Below, one piece after another: positions 1-9,076 of a stretch of DNA of 64,000 nt. Position 1 is the first letter of the stretch; every line of letters starts with the position of its first letter. The translations under genes were made by a program, and so were the position numbers. Under the pieces are notes generated by a model that searched no databases, was not told where the DNA came from, and saw only the letters and a list, made by a program, of their open reading frames with translations. The DNA is from Nitrospirota bacterium. Its GTDB lineage: Bacteria; Nitrospirota; Thermodesulfovibrionia; UBA6902. Location: assembly GCA_016213945.1 (NCBI GenBank), contig JACQZF010000029.1, positions 1-64,000 on the forward strand. The letters run 5' to 3'.

Positions 1-551
1 CCCATCGTGGTGATGAAATACCACCTCCCTGTTGACTTTGCATCCTGTATGATGTTGTCAACAATGTTTACCCCGCGATGGCGGGCTGTCTGATAGCCAA
101 AGGTGCAAACACCGCCAGGAAGAGGGATGTCGTTGTCAATGGTTTTGGGGACATGAGCTACGCTGATAGAACCTCTGGCCTCTCTCTCTATCCAGTTCGC
201 CATGAAAAGCGTGCCCTCGCCGCCGATGGTCACGAGATATTTAATGCCTAACTTCTTGAGGGTGGACATCAGGACTTTGAATTTCTCTTTGACCTTGTCC
301 GGATACTCGCGGGACGTCCTTAAAATAGAGCCGCCCTGCGCGTGTATCATTGAAACGTCATTTATGGTGAGCGGTGTTACGCAAGTCAGGTCTCCGGCGA
401 AAAGGGACTTGAACCCGCCCATAATGCCGACAACCTGTTTGCCTTCGTTAATGGCTTCGATAGTCGCTGAACTGATGACGCCGTTTATGCCCGGGGCCGG
501 GCCGCCGCCGACTATTATTCCGACTATCTCGTTGCTATTCTTTTTTGGCAT
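1..551 (-). CDS. 6-phosphofructokinase family protein, C-terminus cut off by window edge
   Basis: Reading the minus strand from an ATG at 551 gives an open frame that runs off the left edge (about 183 residues visible). It begins with a glycine-rich nucleotide/PPi loop (GGGPAPGIN), has GGEGT where ATP-type enzymes have GGDGS, and the catalytic motif PKTIDND. These identify the PfkA superfamily, phosphorylating fructose 6-phosphate with ATP or PPi. The glutamate in GGEGT replaces the usual metal-binding aspartate, so the phosphoryl donor cannot be assigned by eye. It lies downstream of a second phosphofructokinase on the same strand, separated by a hairpin repeat at 617-682. Family call is firm, donor specificity is open. 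Confidence 0.85.
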   Translation of the reverse strand, partial: MPKKNSNEIVGIIVGGGPAPGINGVISSATIEAINEGKQVVGIMGGFKSLFAGDLTCVTPLTINDVSMIHAQGGSILRTSREYPDKVKEKFKVLMSTLKKLGIKYLVTIGGEGTLFMANWIEREARGSISVAHVPKTIDNDIPLPGGVCTFGYQTARHRGVNIVDNIIQDAKSTGRWYFITTM

Positions 552-616
552 CGCTATGTTCTTATCGGCGTTTAGCTTTAAATTATGAAATAAAAAACTT
601 CAAAGCTGTATTTTCC

Positions 617-682
617 GTCATTCCGGCTTGTCCGGAATCTGTACCCTTTCAAAAAGAAAGATTCCCGACAAGCGGGAATGAC
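617..682. repeat. Palindromic repeat family A (copy 1)
   Basis: Begins GTCATTCCGGCTTGTCCGG and ends GACAAGCGGGAATGAC. The whole element is an inverted repeat, and each half is itself a small hairpin with a CTTGT or ACAAG loop. It lies between the two phosphofructokinase genes. REP/BIME-like; could act as a transcript-end or RNA-stability structure. Confidence 0.85.
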
Positions 683-702
683 ATCCGCCCGAGTTTGACT
701 TT

Positions 703-1914
703 CTACACGTGTCTCTCTATCGGCATTGGCGCGGCTTCACACACGAACTCGCACTTCTCAGGTTTTCTGCCGAAGCAGATCCCCAGGGTTTCAAAGAGCG
801 CCACCTCGGCTATATCAACTTCCCTGCGTTTGATTGCCTCTGTTGTTGGAATGTAGAGGACTTTATTCCCGCTGACATCAACAACCGTGTTCCCTGTCTT
901 TCCCTGAAGCAGCAGCAGTACCCCGGCAGCGCCTGCCCTGTAGCCGAAGTTCACATCATATGCTGAAGTCTGACCGGAACGCACGAGATGGCTTGGAGCA
1001 ACTTCCCTAACTTCCGGTATCTCATAGACGCCAGGCGCGTACATGCCGACCTTTTTCATGAAATCTTTTATGCTTGGATCTGCCTTCATCCTCTTCTCTA
1101 TCTGCTGTCTCACATATTTTCCGGCGCCCGCAAGTTTCTTGTGCCCGAACGCATCCACCCCTGCGGATTCATCATAAAGCAGCTCCCCGGACGCTGTCTT
1201 GAGTCCCTCTGCAACTACCATCATATATGTGCCTGCCTTGACATCGCTTCTTTCAATCCTGGCGAAATAGGTGGCTTTGATATGCTCGTAAACAACGTCA
1301 AAGTCAACGGGAATTTCAGGGATCAAGATACAGTCAGCCTCCGCGCCGATGCCGCCGCGAAACGCGGTGTGTCCCACGTATCTTCCGAACACTTCAATTA
1401 CCATGACACGGTTATGGCTCATGCCTGTTGTCTTGAGATCGCGCGTCATGACGGCTATCCTGTTGATTGCTGAATCACCGCCGACGCTGTAAGTCTGAAG
1501 GTCGAGGTCCATTGTCTTTGGAACGTGCACGCAGGGGATGCCCTGACCGCCGAGGTCAACAACTACGCTTCCAGTGTCATCTCCGCCGCTGATGACCAAT
1601 GCGTCTATGCCGAATTTTTTCAACCCTTCTTTTATCCTTGCATAAGTATTCGGGTCTTTGATCTTGCTGATCTTTACCCTTGAGTGCCCTGCCTCAGAGC
1701 CTGAAAGAGACGCCTCGATACGGCTCACTCTTTCAGCGTTAAGCACGACAACATTTTCCATCTCAACGAGGTTGTAGAGTCCCGCGTATCCGTTAGGAAT
1801 AACAACGGACTCGATCCCGTAGGCATACGCTTCACGCGCAACGCCTTTGATCACTGCGTTCAATCCGCCCGCGTCTCCGCCGCTTGTGATAATGCCTATT
1901 CTTTTGATATCCAT
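703..1914 (-). CDS. Phosphofructokinase, PPi-type signature (PfkA superfamily)
   Basis: Predicted 403-aa glycolytic phosphofructokinase. The start is taken at the ATG at 1914, because a GGAGGAG ribosome site lies just upstream; a TTG six codons earlier is less likely. Near the N-terminus is TSGGDAGGLN, then GGDDTGS, where the second aspartate is the residue that in this family favours pyrophosphate over ATP. The catalytic motif reads PKTMDLDL instead of PKTIDNDL: both aspartates remain, but the asparagine between them is leucine. MSHNRVMVIEVFGR and EIPEVRE fit the fructose-6-phosphate site region. A paralogue follows at 551-1. PPi use is inferred from one residue. Confidence 0.85.
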   Translation of the reverse strand: MDIKRIGIITSGGDAGGLNAVIKGVAREAYAYGIESVVIPNGYAGLYNLVEMENVVVLNAERVSRIEASLSGSEAGHSRVKISKIKDPNTYARIKEGLKKFGIDALVISGGDDTGSVVVDLGGQGIPCVHVPKTMDLDLQTYSVGGDSAINRIAVMTRDLKTTGMSHNRVMVIEVFGRYVGHTAFRGGIGAEADCILIPEIPVDFDVVYEHIKATYFARIERSDVKAGTYMMVVAEGLKTASGELLYDESAGVDAFGHKKLAGAGKYVRQQIEKRMKADPSIKDFMKKVGMYAPGVYEIPEVREVAPSHLVRSGQTSAYDVNFGYRAGAAGVLLLLQGKTGNTVVDVSGNKVLYIPTTEAIKRREVDIAEVALFETLGICFGRKPEKCEFVCEAAPMPIERHV

Positions 1915-2040
1915 AATAATGCTCCTCCCCAAAGATTTAAAGAGATTAAAACAAGGTAAATTTTAACACATTCTTATTTGCGCCGCCAGAATTTTTTATT
2001 TAAACTGCAAAATATTTGGTTCATTCGAAAAAATGCAAAT

Positions 2041-2137
2041 AACCACAGAGACACGGAGGCACTGAGGAAGATAAAAATAATAACGGCTACGTTTTCACTA
2101 TATGATTTCTCTGTGTCTCAGTGACTCAGTGGTTTTA
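2041..2137. repeat. Palindromic repeat family B (copy 1), in the 1915-2214 gap
   Basis: Left arm CCACAGAGACACGGAGGCAC and right arm ending CTCAGTGACTCAGTGG are imperfect inverted repeats around about 50 bp of A/T-rich sequence. A second full copy is at 61849-61952 and a half copy at 41675-41696. The rest of the gap holds A/T-rich sequence with no gene that I can see. Confidence 0.75.
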
Positions 2138-2214
2138 ATAAAGGGAATATTGTGACTGGTATTATTTGCGGATTATCTGAAAGCTGATGCCTTGCAACTC
2201 TGCTGCGGGGATGT

Positions 2215-3171
2215 TCAAATCCTGCTGAATCTTCTGAAGCCGGAGCAGGGAATAATTTTCAGCTTTCCGCTTTTTACAACTTCATCGAGTAGGAAATTCA
2301 TGCCGACATTGTCGCTTGAAATATGTCCGGCGATCACGACATTAATATGCCGCTTCTCGGCCTCTTTTCTGTGTTCGTCGCTCAGATGCATTCCGACGAT
2401 AGTGTTCACGCCTGAATTGGCAAGACTTTCAAATATATCTTTCGAGCCTTCAGTCCCGCCTGTCATGTCGACAAAAATCTTCCCCGCGCTCCTTTCGCCG
2501 GAGCCAAGGAGTATCTTCGGGCCGGAGTTGTTCTTTGCGGCCTCGCGGTATTCAGGTATCTCTTTCAGTATCTTTATGATATCTCCAAGCGTGTCAGGTG
2601 ATTTTTTATCAAAGGTTTTCTGAAGAAAGTCCACAACCATATTGTCCGCGGGGGTATGCATGCACATAAACGGTATATCAAGCAGTGCGGCCACATCCAC
2701 AGCGCGGGTATGGTTGGCTGGCGAAAGCCGCCTCTCGACTTCTTTTATCCTGCCTTCAAGGAGTCCCTCCGCAATATTGATAGGCACGCCAAACTTATTG
2801 AGTATGTCAGCCTGCATGTACATGACCTCGTAAAAATTTGCGAATGCCTTCCCGGCAGGATGGTGGGTGATGACAAGATCAATCTTTGTCCCTTTTGATG
2901 AAAGCCTGTCCGCAAGGAGAATTTCCGCGGCATCCATGTCGATGCCTACAAGCGCGGTCTTTATTTCTTCTTTGCCTGTTCCGTGCAGTATTCTTGAGTC
3001 GGCGTACGGGTTGGTAAGGGTTTCTGTATCAAAAAACTCCTTGTCCTCAGCCTTCATGTCCTTGTATGCTTTTTTCCGCTTCTCAAGGGACTTCAGGACT
3101 GTCTTTTTACCGCGCGGATCAGCCTCAATTCCCGCCGCAACAATGGTTTCGTAAATCTTTCTTAATTTCAT
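2215..3171 (-). CDS. NIF3-like / DUF34 family protein
   Basis: 318 residues with the metal-ligand motifs of the NIF3 family: THHPAGKA near residue 100, HTPADN near residue 170 and GHISSDN near residue 280. The family is a dinuclear-metal protein often labelled GTP cyclohydrolase 1 type 2, but its cellular role is not settled. The N-terminal 60 residues (KKTVLKSLEKRKKAYKDMK) are a charged extension typical of the long bacterial variant. The ATG at 3171 has AAGGA six bases upstream. It is followed upstream by a G-run repeat and the yqeY-rpsU pair on the same strand. Confidence 0.8.
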   Translation of the reverse strand: MKLRKIYETIVAAGIEADPRGKKTVLKSLEKRKKAYKDMKAEDKEFFDTETLTNPYADSRILHGTGKEEIKTALVGIDMDAAEILLADRLSSKGTKIDLVITHHPAGKAFANFYEVMYMQADILNKFGVPINIAEGLLEGRIKEVERRLSPANHTRAVDVAALLDIPFMCMHTPADNMVVDFLQKTFDKKSPDTLGDIIKILKEIPEYREAAKNNSGPKILLGSGERSAGKIFVDMTGGTEGSKDIFESLANSGVNTIVGMHLSDEHRKEAEKRHINVVIAGHISSDNVGMNFLLDEVVKSGKLKIIPCSGFRRFSRI

Positions 3172-3187
3172 ATAATCCTTAAAACAA

Positions 3188-3284
3188 ATCCCCTCTTTGG
3201 AAAAGAGGGGTTAGGGGAGATTTTTTGAAAAATGTTTTCATTTAAAAAATCCCCCTGCATCCCCCTTTTTCAAAGGGGGACTTA
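3188..3284. repeat. G-run palindromic repeat family E, intergenic copy
   Basis: C-rich and G-rich blocks (ATCCCCTCTTTGGAAAAGAG, then AATCCCCCTGCATCCCCC followed by AAAGGGGGA) form nested inverted repeats between NIF3-like and yqeY genes. Closely related sequence occurs inside coding regions near 12382-12466, 37033-37062, 41240-41278 and 51220-51312. Confidence 0.75.
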
Positions 3285-3335
3285 AAGCTGCCTCTCACCG
3301 AAATGGATAAACACACACTTCTTACTGAAAGATTA

Positions 3336-3782
3336 TTAAGCTCCCAGTAACTCTTTTACAAGATTATTGACAAGCTTGCCGTCTGCCTGTCCCTTTGTTT
3401 TTGCCATCACAGCCTTCATTACCTTACCCATATCCTTTGCCCCGGCCGCCCCTGTTTCAGCAATAGCATCTTTCACTATTGTTTTAATTTCGTCTTCGCC
3501 GAGCTGTTTCGGGAGGTAGTCCTGTATTATCACGAGTTCCGATCTCTCTTTATCCGCAATATCGGTCCTGCCTGCCTTTGAAAACTGCTCTATGGACTCA
3601 TTCGCCCTTTTAACAAATGTGCGAAGAATGCCGGAGATCTCATCGTCATCAAGGGGGCCGCCTTTATCAATCTCCCTGTTCTTTATCGCGGCCTTGATCA
3701 TCCTCAGGATTGAGACTTTATCTTTGTCCCCTGACTTCAGAGCGTCTTTATAATCACTTGCTATCTTTTCGGATAAGGGCAT
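3336..3782 (-). CDS. yqeY: GatB/YqeY domain protein
   Basis: 148-aa cytoplasmic protein matching the free-standing YqeY family, which shares the helical tail of the GatB subunit of tRNA amidotransferase and may contact tRNA. Typical features are the N-terminal LSEKIASDYKDALKSGDKDK, the stretch LRMIKAAIKNREID, and the C-terminal helices with KDMGKVMKAVMAKTKGQADG. Length is normal for the family. It starts 2 bp after the rpsU stop codon, so the two are cotranscribed; this rpsU-yqeY pairing is common in bacteria. Confidence 0.9.
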   Translation of the reverse strand: MPLSEKIASDYKDALKSGDKDKVSILRMIKAAIKNREIDKGGPLDDDEISGILRTFVKRANESIEQFSKAGRTDIADKERSELVIIQDYLPKQLGEDEIKTIVKDAIAETGAAGAKDMGKVMKAVMAKTKGQADGKLVNNLVKELLGA

Positions 3783-3784
3783 TT

Positions 3785-3982
3785 CTATCTCGAAGGCGAC
3801 TTAAATCTCTTGAGGGCTTTTTTCCTTGCGGCTATCGCCTTCTTTTTCTTCTTTACGCTTGGTTTGTCGTAATGCTCTCTTTTCTTTATCTCGGAGAGGA
3901 TGCCTTCCCTTTCGCACTGTTTTTTGAACTTGCGAAGGGCATTTTCAAATGAGTCATTGTCGCCAATTTTCACATAAGGCAT
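3785..3982 (-). CDS. rpsU: 30S ribosomal protein S21
   Basis: 65 residues, basic, with the S21 pattern: [20 protein letters not shown] followed by the positively charged tail [18 protein letters not shown]21 binds the small subunit near the anti-Shine-Dalgarno helix and helps initiation. A ribosome site (GAGAGGGAGG on the minus strand) lies directly upstream. First gene of a pair with yqeY. Confidence 0.95.
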   Translation of the reverse strand: MPYVKIGDNDSFENALRKFKKQCEREGILSEIKKREHYDKPSVKKKKKAIAARKKALKRFKSPSR

Positions 3983-4098
3983 ATCAGTTCACCTCCCTCT
4001 CGATAAGATTACGAATAATATACATTTTATCAACGGGTTAAAGCAAGGGTCAAACCATTTTTTTCTTTAAAGAATTTAAAACGGATAAAAGGAAAAAG

Positions 4099-4449
4099 TT
4101 ATTTTGCTATCCGGTTTTTTTCATCAAGCTTAATAATGACAGGAGCAAAATCCTTAATCTCGTTTTCTGCATAATAACCGTAGGAAAAGATTATTATGAT
4201 ATCGCCTACTGTGCCTTTCCTCGCCGTAGGGCCATTAAGGCAGATGATCCCGGAATTTCTTTTGCCGGGGATTACATAAGTCTCAAACCTCTCACCATTG
4301 TTAAGATTGCTGATCATTACCTGCTCATACGGTTTTATGTCGGTAGCGTCGAGCAACGCCTCATCCACGGTCAGGCTTCCTTCATAAGCAATATTTGATT
4401 CCGTGACAGTTGCTCTGTGTATTTTAGCTCTGAGTATACATCTTAACAT
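4099..4449 (-). CDS. panD: Aspartate 1-decarboxylase
   Basis: 116 residues. Makes beta-alanine from aspartate for pantothenate and coenzyme A. The proenzyme self-cleaves between Gly24 and Ser25 in YEGSLT to form the pyruvoyl cofactor; that motif is present, as are Lys9 (RAKIH) and the ETYVIPGKRNSG and NGPTARKG segments. Length and cleavage site are standard for the bacterial enzyme. It lies 13 bp downstream of gatC on the same strand, so it is probably cotranscribed with uvrD and gatC. Confidence 0.95.
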   Translation of the reverse strand: MLRCILRAKIHRATVTESNIAYEGSLTVDEALLDATDIKPYEQVMISNLNNGERFETYVIPGKRNSGIICLNGPTARKGTVGDIIIIFSYGYYAENEIKDFAPVIIKLDEKNRIAK

Positions 4450-4462
4450 GGTGCCTCCGTTG

Positions 4463-4735
4463 TCATTCGATTATCTTAGGCACTCTGTAAAAACTCTCGT
4501 CTTTATCGGGGGCATTCTGCAGGGCGTTTTCCCGCGGGAGAGAGGCGGTCAAGCTGTCTTCCCTGAGGACATTTTTCACTGAAAGCACATGGGCCGTAGG
4601 CTCAACGCTCGTTGTGTCAAGTTCGTTCAGTTTATTTATGTAGTCAATGATACTGCCGACCTGTCTGGAGAAAAGTTCTTCTTCATGCGTTGTAAGCTTC
4701 AGCCTTGCGAGCATGGCTATATGTTCAATCTTCAT
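4463..4735 (-). CDS. gatC: Glutamyl-tRNA(Gln)/aspartyl-tRNA(Asn) amidotransferase subunit C
   Basis: 90-aa GatC, the small subunit that bridges GatA and GatB in tRNA-dependent amidation. Recognised by the opening IEHIAMLARLKLT, the central YINKLNELDTTSVEPTAHV and the C-terminal RVPKIIE. The start codon overlaps the uvrD stop (TAATG), implying translational coupling. gatA and gatB are not in this window. Confidence 0.92.
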   Translation of the reverse strand: MKIEHIAMLARLKLTTHEEELFSRQVGSIIDYINKLNELDTTSVEPTAHVLSVKNVLREDSLTASLPRENALQNAPDKDESFYRVPKIIE

Positions 4736-6843
4736 TATATCTTTTCAAGGTTGGCGAATTTAAGGGAAAGCCTTTTCATGCCAACGGACGGAAAGTTTAC
4801 TGTAACTTTTAAATCATCAGTCTCGCCGTAACTGTCTCTCACGACTCCTATTCCCCACTTGGGGTGTTTTACCCTCGAACCCGTTACAAACGGAGATACG
4901 TTCAACAGCTTGGACGGCACCTTAACAACATTCGAAGTGAATACGTCAGCTCTTGGCCTTTTCTGAATTAAGCAGTAGCATGCTTCAGGTATGTCGGAAA
5001 GGAATCTCGACGGCTGCTGCTCCTGCACGGAAGTATATAAGCGTCTTTTCTTGGCGGCTGTTAAAAAGAGACGGTCCTGCGCCCTTGTGATACCGACGTA
5101 AAATAGTCTCCGTTCTTCGGCAAGCTCATCTTTGTCATTAATGGCATGAAAATGCGGTACAAGCCCGTCTTCAAACCCTGCAATAAATACCACGGGAAAT
5201 TCAAGCCCCTTGGCGCAATGAAGTGTCATAAGAGAGACAGTGCTGTCATCGCTTACTTCGTCAGTGCCGCTGTAAAGCGAGGCGGTATCAATAAAGCTCC
5301 TTATATCCTTGCCTTCGGTAAAGTTCACAAGCTCCATCACATTCCCAGCTCTCTCTTCCCCGACCCACTCGAGATACCCGGTTTTTTCAAAGATCAATTT
5401 CAAAAGTTCAGGCAGGGCAATATCTTCATGAGCGATCAATTCATCCATGATACAGACAAAGCCGCTCAGTTTGTCCTTTAAGGCAGTTGTATATGCGCTG
5501 CTTTTTACAATATGTTTCATTGTCCTGTAAAGACTCTCTTCTCTCTTGCGAGCTTCATTCTCCACCCTCACAACGGTTGCGTCTCCGATCTGACGCGCTG
5601 GACAATTAACGATCCTTTTGAGACTGACGGAGTCATCCGGATTGGCGATAACCCTCAAGTAGGAAATAATGTCTTTAACCTCTTTCCGGTGAAAGAAACT
5701 TATTCCCCCGTAGATGCGGTACGGCAGGTTATTTTCCCTCAACGCCTCTTCCATGACCCGTGACTGCTGATTCACCCTGTAGAGAATGGCGATGTCTTTA
5801 TAGGAATACTTGCCCATCAGATACAATTCTTTAATAGTCTGGGCTATGTATCTTGCTTCCTCCACCTCATTGCTTGCAGTGCAGTAAAATATTTTCTCGC
5901 CTTCGCCCCGGTCTGTCCAGAGCTTCTTGTGCATCCTTGCGGGATTTTGCGCGATGATGCTTCCGGCTATGTTGAGTATATTTTGCGTGGACCTGTAATT
6001 CTGTTCAAGGCGTATGACTTTTGACTTTGAGTAATCCTTTTTAAAGCTGTGGATATTCTTTACTTCAGCGCCCCTGAATTTGTAAATGCTCTGGTCGTCG
6101 TCTCCCACGACACAGATGTTTTTATGTTTTGAGGCAAAGAGCCTTGCGAGCCGGTACTGTGATGTGTTGGTGTCCTGAAACTCATCGATCATCAGATGCG
6201 AAAATTCATTTTGATATTTCTTCAGCACCGCAGGATGTTTTTCACACAGTTTTACGCACAGCATTATAAGGTCGTCAAAGTCGAGGGCGTTATTTTTCTT
6301 AAGTTCGTCCTGATATCTCACATAAACCCTTGCGAATTTTTCGTCAAAACCATAACTGTCTTCATTGGCAAGCAGTTCTTCCGGGCCAACCAAAGATGCC
6401 TTCAGGGAAGATATCTTTGACAAAATGCCTTTATAAAGGGCTTCATGAATCTTAAACTCTTTTAATATTGAGCGGACCAGGTTGCCTGAATCATCCTCGT
6501 CATAGATGCAGAAATCTTTCCGGTAACCAAGCTGTTCAATCTCTTTTCTCAAAATCCTTGCGGACAATGAATGAAACGTACCGATCCACAGACCCTTTGT
6601 GCTCTTTCCCGTAAGGGATTCTATCCTTCCCCTCATCTCGTCGGCCGCCTTGTTTGTAAATGTCATTGACAGTATGGACTGAGGATGAACCTTCTGCGCA
6701 GTTGTAAGATGCGCAAAACGATGCGTAATAACCTTCGTCTTTCCGCTTCCCGCCCCCGCAAGGACGAGAAGGGGACCGTCAGTGTGAAGGACCGCTTCTT
6801 TTTGTTGAGGATTAAGATCGTTTAGTAACACCTGTCTTGTCAT
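4735..6843 (-). CDS. ATP-dependent DNA helicase, UvrD/PcrA/Rep family
   Basis: 702-aa superfamily 1A 3'-5' helicase. Q motif LNPQQKEAV at residues 10-18, Walker A AGAGSGKT at about 29-36, motif II DEFQDT near 222, motif III GDDDQSIYKFRGA, motif V LMTLHCAKGLEFPVVF and motif VI FYVGITRAQDRL. The last 55 residues (HPKWGIGVVRDSYGETDD) form the Tudor-like tail that in PcrA and UvrD binds RNA polymerase, pointing to repair coupled to transcription. Length is normal. Its stop overlaps the gatC start. The choice between the names uvrD and pcrA cannot be made here. Confidence 0.93.
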   Translation of the reverse strand: MTRQVLLNDLNPQQKEAVLHTDGPLLVLAGAGSGKTKVITHRFAHLTTAQKVHPQSILSMTFTNKAADEMRGRIESLTGKSTKGLWIGTFHSLSARILRKEIEQLGYRKDFCIYDEDDSGNLVRSILKEFKIHEALYKGILSKISSLKASLVGPEELLANEDSYGFDEKFARVYVRYQDELKKNNALDFDDLIMLCVKLCEKHPAVLKKYQNEFSHLMIDEFQDTNTSQYRLARLFASKHKNICVVGDDDQSIYKFRGAEVKNIHSFKKDYSKSKVIRLEQNYRSTQNILNIAGSIIAQNPARMHKKLWTDRGEGEKIFYCTASNEVEEARYIAQTIKELYLMGKYSYKDIAILYRVNQQSRVMEEALRENNLPYRIYGGISFFHRKEVKDIISYLRVIANPDDSVSLKRIVNCPARQIGDATVVRVENEARKREESLYRTMKHIVKSSAYTTALKDKLSGFVCIMDELIAHEDIALPELLKLIFEKTGYLEWVGEERAGNVMELVNFTEGKDIRSFIDTASLYSGTDEVSDDSTVSLMTLHCAKGLEFPVVFIAGFEDGLVPHFHAINDKDELAEERRLFYVGITRAQDRLFLTAAKKRRLYTSVQEQQPSRFLSDIPEACYCLIQKRPRADVFTSNVVKVPSKLLNVSPFVTGSRVKHPKWGIGVVRDSYGETDDLKVTVNFPSVGMKRLSLKFANLEKI

Positions 6844-7173
6844 CGTATCCCCTTATGGTGAAATATATATAATGTGTAAAACAAACTGCAGACCGTACAA
6901 CTTACCTTGATAATTATATCATAGATTAGCGATAAAATTGTTACATCGTTATCAGGTAATTGAGAAAACTTATATAAAATGAATTCTCAAAGATATTTAA
7001 GCTGTTAAATGTTTAGCGAGCGAATGAAAAAATTATAATTCATTGCATTAAGATTCCCAGCGGGGGAATCTTAAATACCTTTGATTCGTTTTTTTGTCAT
7101 GCCGGCTTGTCGGGAATCTTTCTTTAGAGAGAGATTCCCGACAAGCGGGAATGAAAATGTTTGCTATGGAATC
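6844..7173. other. Intergenic region uvrD-glmS
   Basis: 330 bp with no gene that I can support. It is A/T-rich, with several TATAAT-like words that could serve uvrD on the minus strand, and holds one copy of palindromic repeat family A at 7096-7154 just before the glmS stop. Confidence 0.5.
7096..7154. repeat. Palindromic repeat family A (copy 2)
   Basis: Starts GTCATGCCGGCTTGTCGGG and ends GACAAGCGGGAATGA. It sits 20 bp beyond the stop codon of glmS (minus strand), where it would form a long hairpin at the transcript end. Confidence 0.85.
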
Positions 7174-9006
7174 TTACTCGACCGTTACGCTTTTTGCGAG
7201 GTTCCTCGGCTGATCTACATTGCATTTTCTCAGCACCGCCATGTGATAAGCAAGCAGATGAAGCGGGATCGAGAAAATAATGGGTGTCAGATAGTAATTT
7301 GTCTTCGGCATAGACAATACATGCGAGGCATGTGAAAGGACTTTGGTATTTCCCTCTGTCGCCACGGCTATCACTTTTCCACCTCGGCTCTTGACCTCTT
7401 CCATGTTTGAAATTATCTTTTCAAAAACATTGTCGTCAGGCGCCAGCGCGAGCACGGGCATATCATTATCAATAAGGGCTATGGGGCCGTGCTTCATTTC
7501 CCCGGCGGGATAGCCCTCTGCGTGAATGTATGAGATTTCTTTCAGTTTCAAAGCGCCCTCAAGCGCAATAGGGTAATTTATCCCCCTGCCTAAATATAGG
7601 AAATCCCGCACCTGGCAAAATTTCCTGGCTATCTTTAAAACAGCGCTGTTACACTGAAGGGCCTTTCCAACTTTTTCAGGCAGCAGCAGCAATTCATTAA
7701 ACAGTTTCTTTACTTCACGGGAATGAAGTTTCCCCTTAGCCTTTGCAAGCGCTATCGAAAAAAGATAAAGCCCCGTCAATTGAGTAGTAAATGCCTTTGT
7801 CGAGGCCACGCCGATCTCAGGGCCTGAATGTGTGTAAAATACGCTGTCAGCCTCTCTTGCCGAGGTGCTGTCTACCACGTTGCAGATAGTAAGGACCCTG
7901 GCCCCTAATTTTTTTGACTCCTTCTGGGCCGCCAGAGTGTCAGCGGTCTCTCCCGATTGTGTTATGACGATAACAAGGCTGCCTTTTGGGATGAAAGGTT
8001 TTCTGTATCTGAACTCGGACGCGATATCAACCTCACACGGCACTCTTGCCATGTCTTCGATCATGTATTTTCCAATGAGGGCGGAATGCCATGATGTGCC
8101 GCAGGCAACAAGGAATATCTTGTTCAGATTTTTTAAAGCGCTCTCCTTCATGGAAAACTCATCGAGATTGACTTCGCCCTTTCCAACTGAAAATCTTCCC
8201 CTGATCGTATCAGCGATGGCCCTCGGCTGTTCAAATATTTCCTTGAGCATGAAATGTTTGTAGCCGCCTTTTTCCGCCATCGAAGGGCTCCACGAGATCT
8301 TTGAGGGCACTTTCTTTAAAGGTTTTTTGGTTTGAACATTGGAGAATGAAACGCCCTGGTGCGTAAGCATCGCCATGTCGCCGTTTTCAAGGATCACCAC
8401 GTTCTTTGTATATTTAAGAAATGCCGGGATGTCCGAGGCTATAAAAAATTCCCCGTCGCCTGTGCCCACTACAAGAGGGCTGTCCTTTTTCACGGCTATG
8501 ATCTTGTCCGGCTCTTTCTCATTTATGATCCCGACTGCGTAGGCGCCCTCCACGTGTTTCAATGCCTCTCGCGTTGCGTCCTCAAAACCAAGGCCCTTTT
8601 GCGCGTATCTGTTTATGAGGTGGCAGATGACCTCTGTATCGGTCTCGGAAGTAAAGACGTGTCCCTTTTTCTTCAGTTCCTCTCTCAGCTCGAAATAATT
8701 TTCTATGATCCCGTTATGCACGAGGACGATGCCTCCTGCCCGGTGAGGATGCGCGTTTTCTTCAGAGGGCCTGCCATGTGTCGCCCATCTGGTGTGTCCA
8801 AGGCCTATGACGCTTTTGAGGTTCTCATTTTTAATGGAGGCCTCAAGGTCCCTGATCTTGCCGGCGCAGCGCCTTACCTCTATCTTGTCATTTCTGAAAA
8901 ATGCTATACCCGCGGAATCGTATCCTCGATATTCGAGACGTTTGAGCCCGTTAATAAGGACCGGTATAGAGTTTTTTTTGCCTATGTAACCGATTATTCC
9001 ACACAT
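7174..9006 (-). CDS. glmS: Glutamine--fructose-6-phosphate aminotransferase (isomerizing)
   Basis: 610 aa, the normal length. Converts fructose 6-phosphate and glutamine to glucosamine 6-phosphate, first step to UDP-GlcNAc for peptidoglycan and LPS. Cys2 (MCGIIGYIG) is the N-terminal glutaminase nucleophile. The N-terminal class II amidotransferase domain is followed by two SIS sugar-isomerase domains (ACGTSWHSALIGKYM and ITQSGETADT in the first), ending with the canonical DQPRNLAKSVTVE. Upstream glmU on the same strand makes a UDP-GlcNAc pair; glmM is not in the window. No glmS ribozyme signature was recognised upstream. Confidence 0.97.
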   Translation of the reverse strand: MCGIIGYIGKKNSIPVLINGLKRLEYRGYDSAGIAFFRNDKIEVRRCAGKIRDLEASIKNENLKSVIGLGHTRWATHGRPSEENAHPHRAGGIVLVHNGIIENYFELREELKKKGHVFTSETDTEVICHLINRYAQKGLGFEDATREALKHVEGAYAVGIINEKEPDKIIAVKKDSPLVVGTGDGEFFIASDIPAFLKYTKNVVILENGDMAMLTHQGVSFSNVQTKKPLKKVPSKISWSPSMAEKGGYKHFMLKEIFEQPRAIADTIRGRFSVGKGEVNLDEFSMKESALKNLNKIFLVACGTSWHSALIGKYMIEDMARVPCEVDIASEFRYRKPFIPKGSLVIVITQSGETADTLAAQKESKKLGARVLTICNVVDSTSAREADSVFYTHSGPEIGVASTKAFTTQLTGLYLFSIALAKAKGKLHSREVKKLFNELLLLPEKVGKALQCNSAVLKIARKFCQVRDFLYLGRGINYPIALEGALKLKEISYIHAEGYPAGEMKHGPIALIDNDMPVLALAPDDNVFEKIISNMEEVKSRGGKVIAVATEGNTKVLSHASHVLSMPKTNYYLTPIIFSIPLHLLAYHMAVLRKCNVDQPRNLAKSVTVE

Positions 9007-9009
9007 AAT

Positions 9010-9076
9010 AAAGTAGTCAGTAGTCAGTAGTTAGTAAACAGTAGTCAAAGACAATCCCTCAACTGCCTGTTGCAAA
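9010..9076. repeat. Low-complexity repeat of AGTAGTCAGTAG words between glmU and glmS
   Basis: Short words (AGTAGTCAGTAGTCAGTAG, then a reverse-oriented partner CTACTTGCTACTTTT at 9076-9090 reaching into the glmU stop region) make an imperfect inverted repeat. Same style as the other word-repeat families here. Confidence 0.5.

Noticed and set aside
703-1473. Plus-strand frames opposite phosphofructokinase
   Set aside because: They are shadows of the well-conserved minus-strand enzyme.
9006-9076. glmS ribozyme leader upstream of glmS
   Set aside because: Only 70 bp separate glmU and glmS and they consist of AGTAGTC word repeats; no ribozyme core sequence was recognised.
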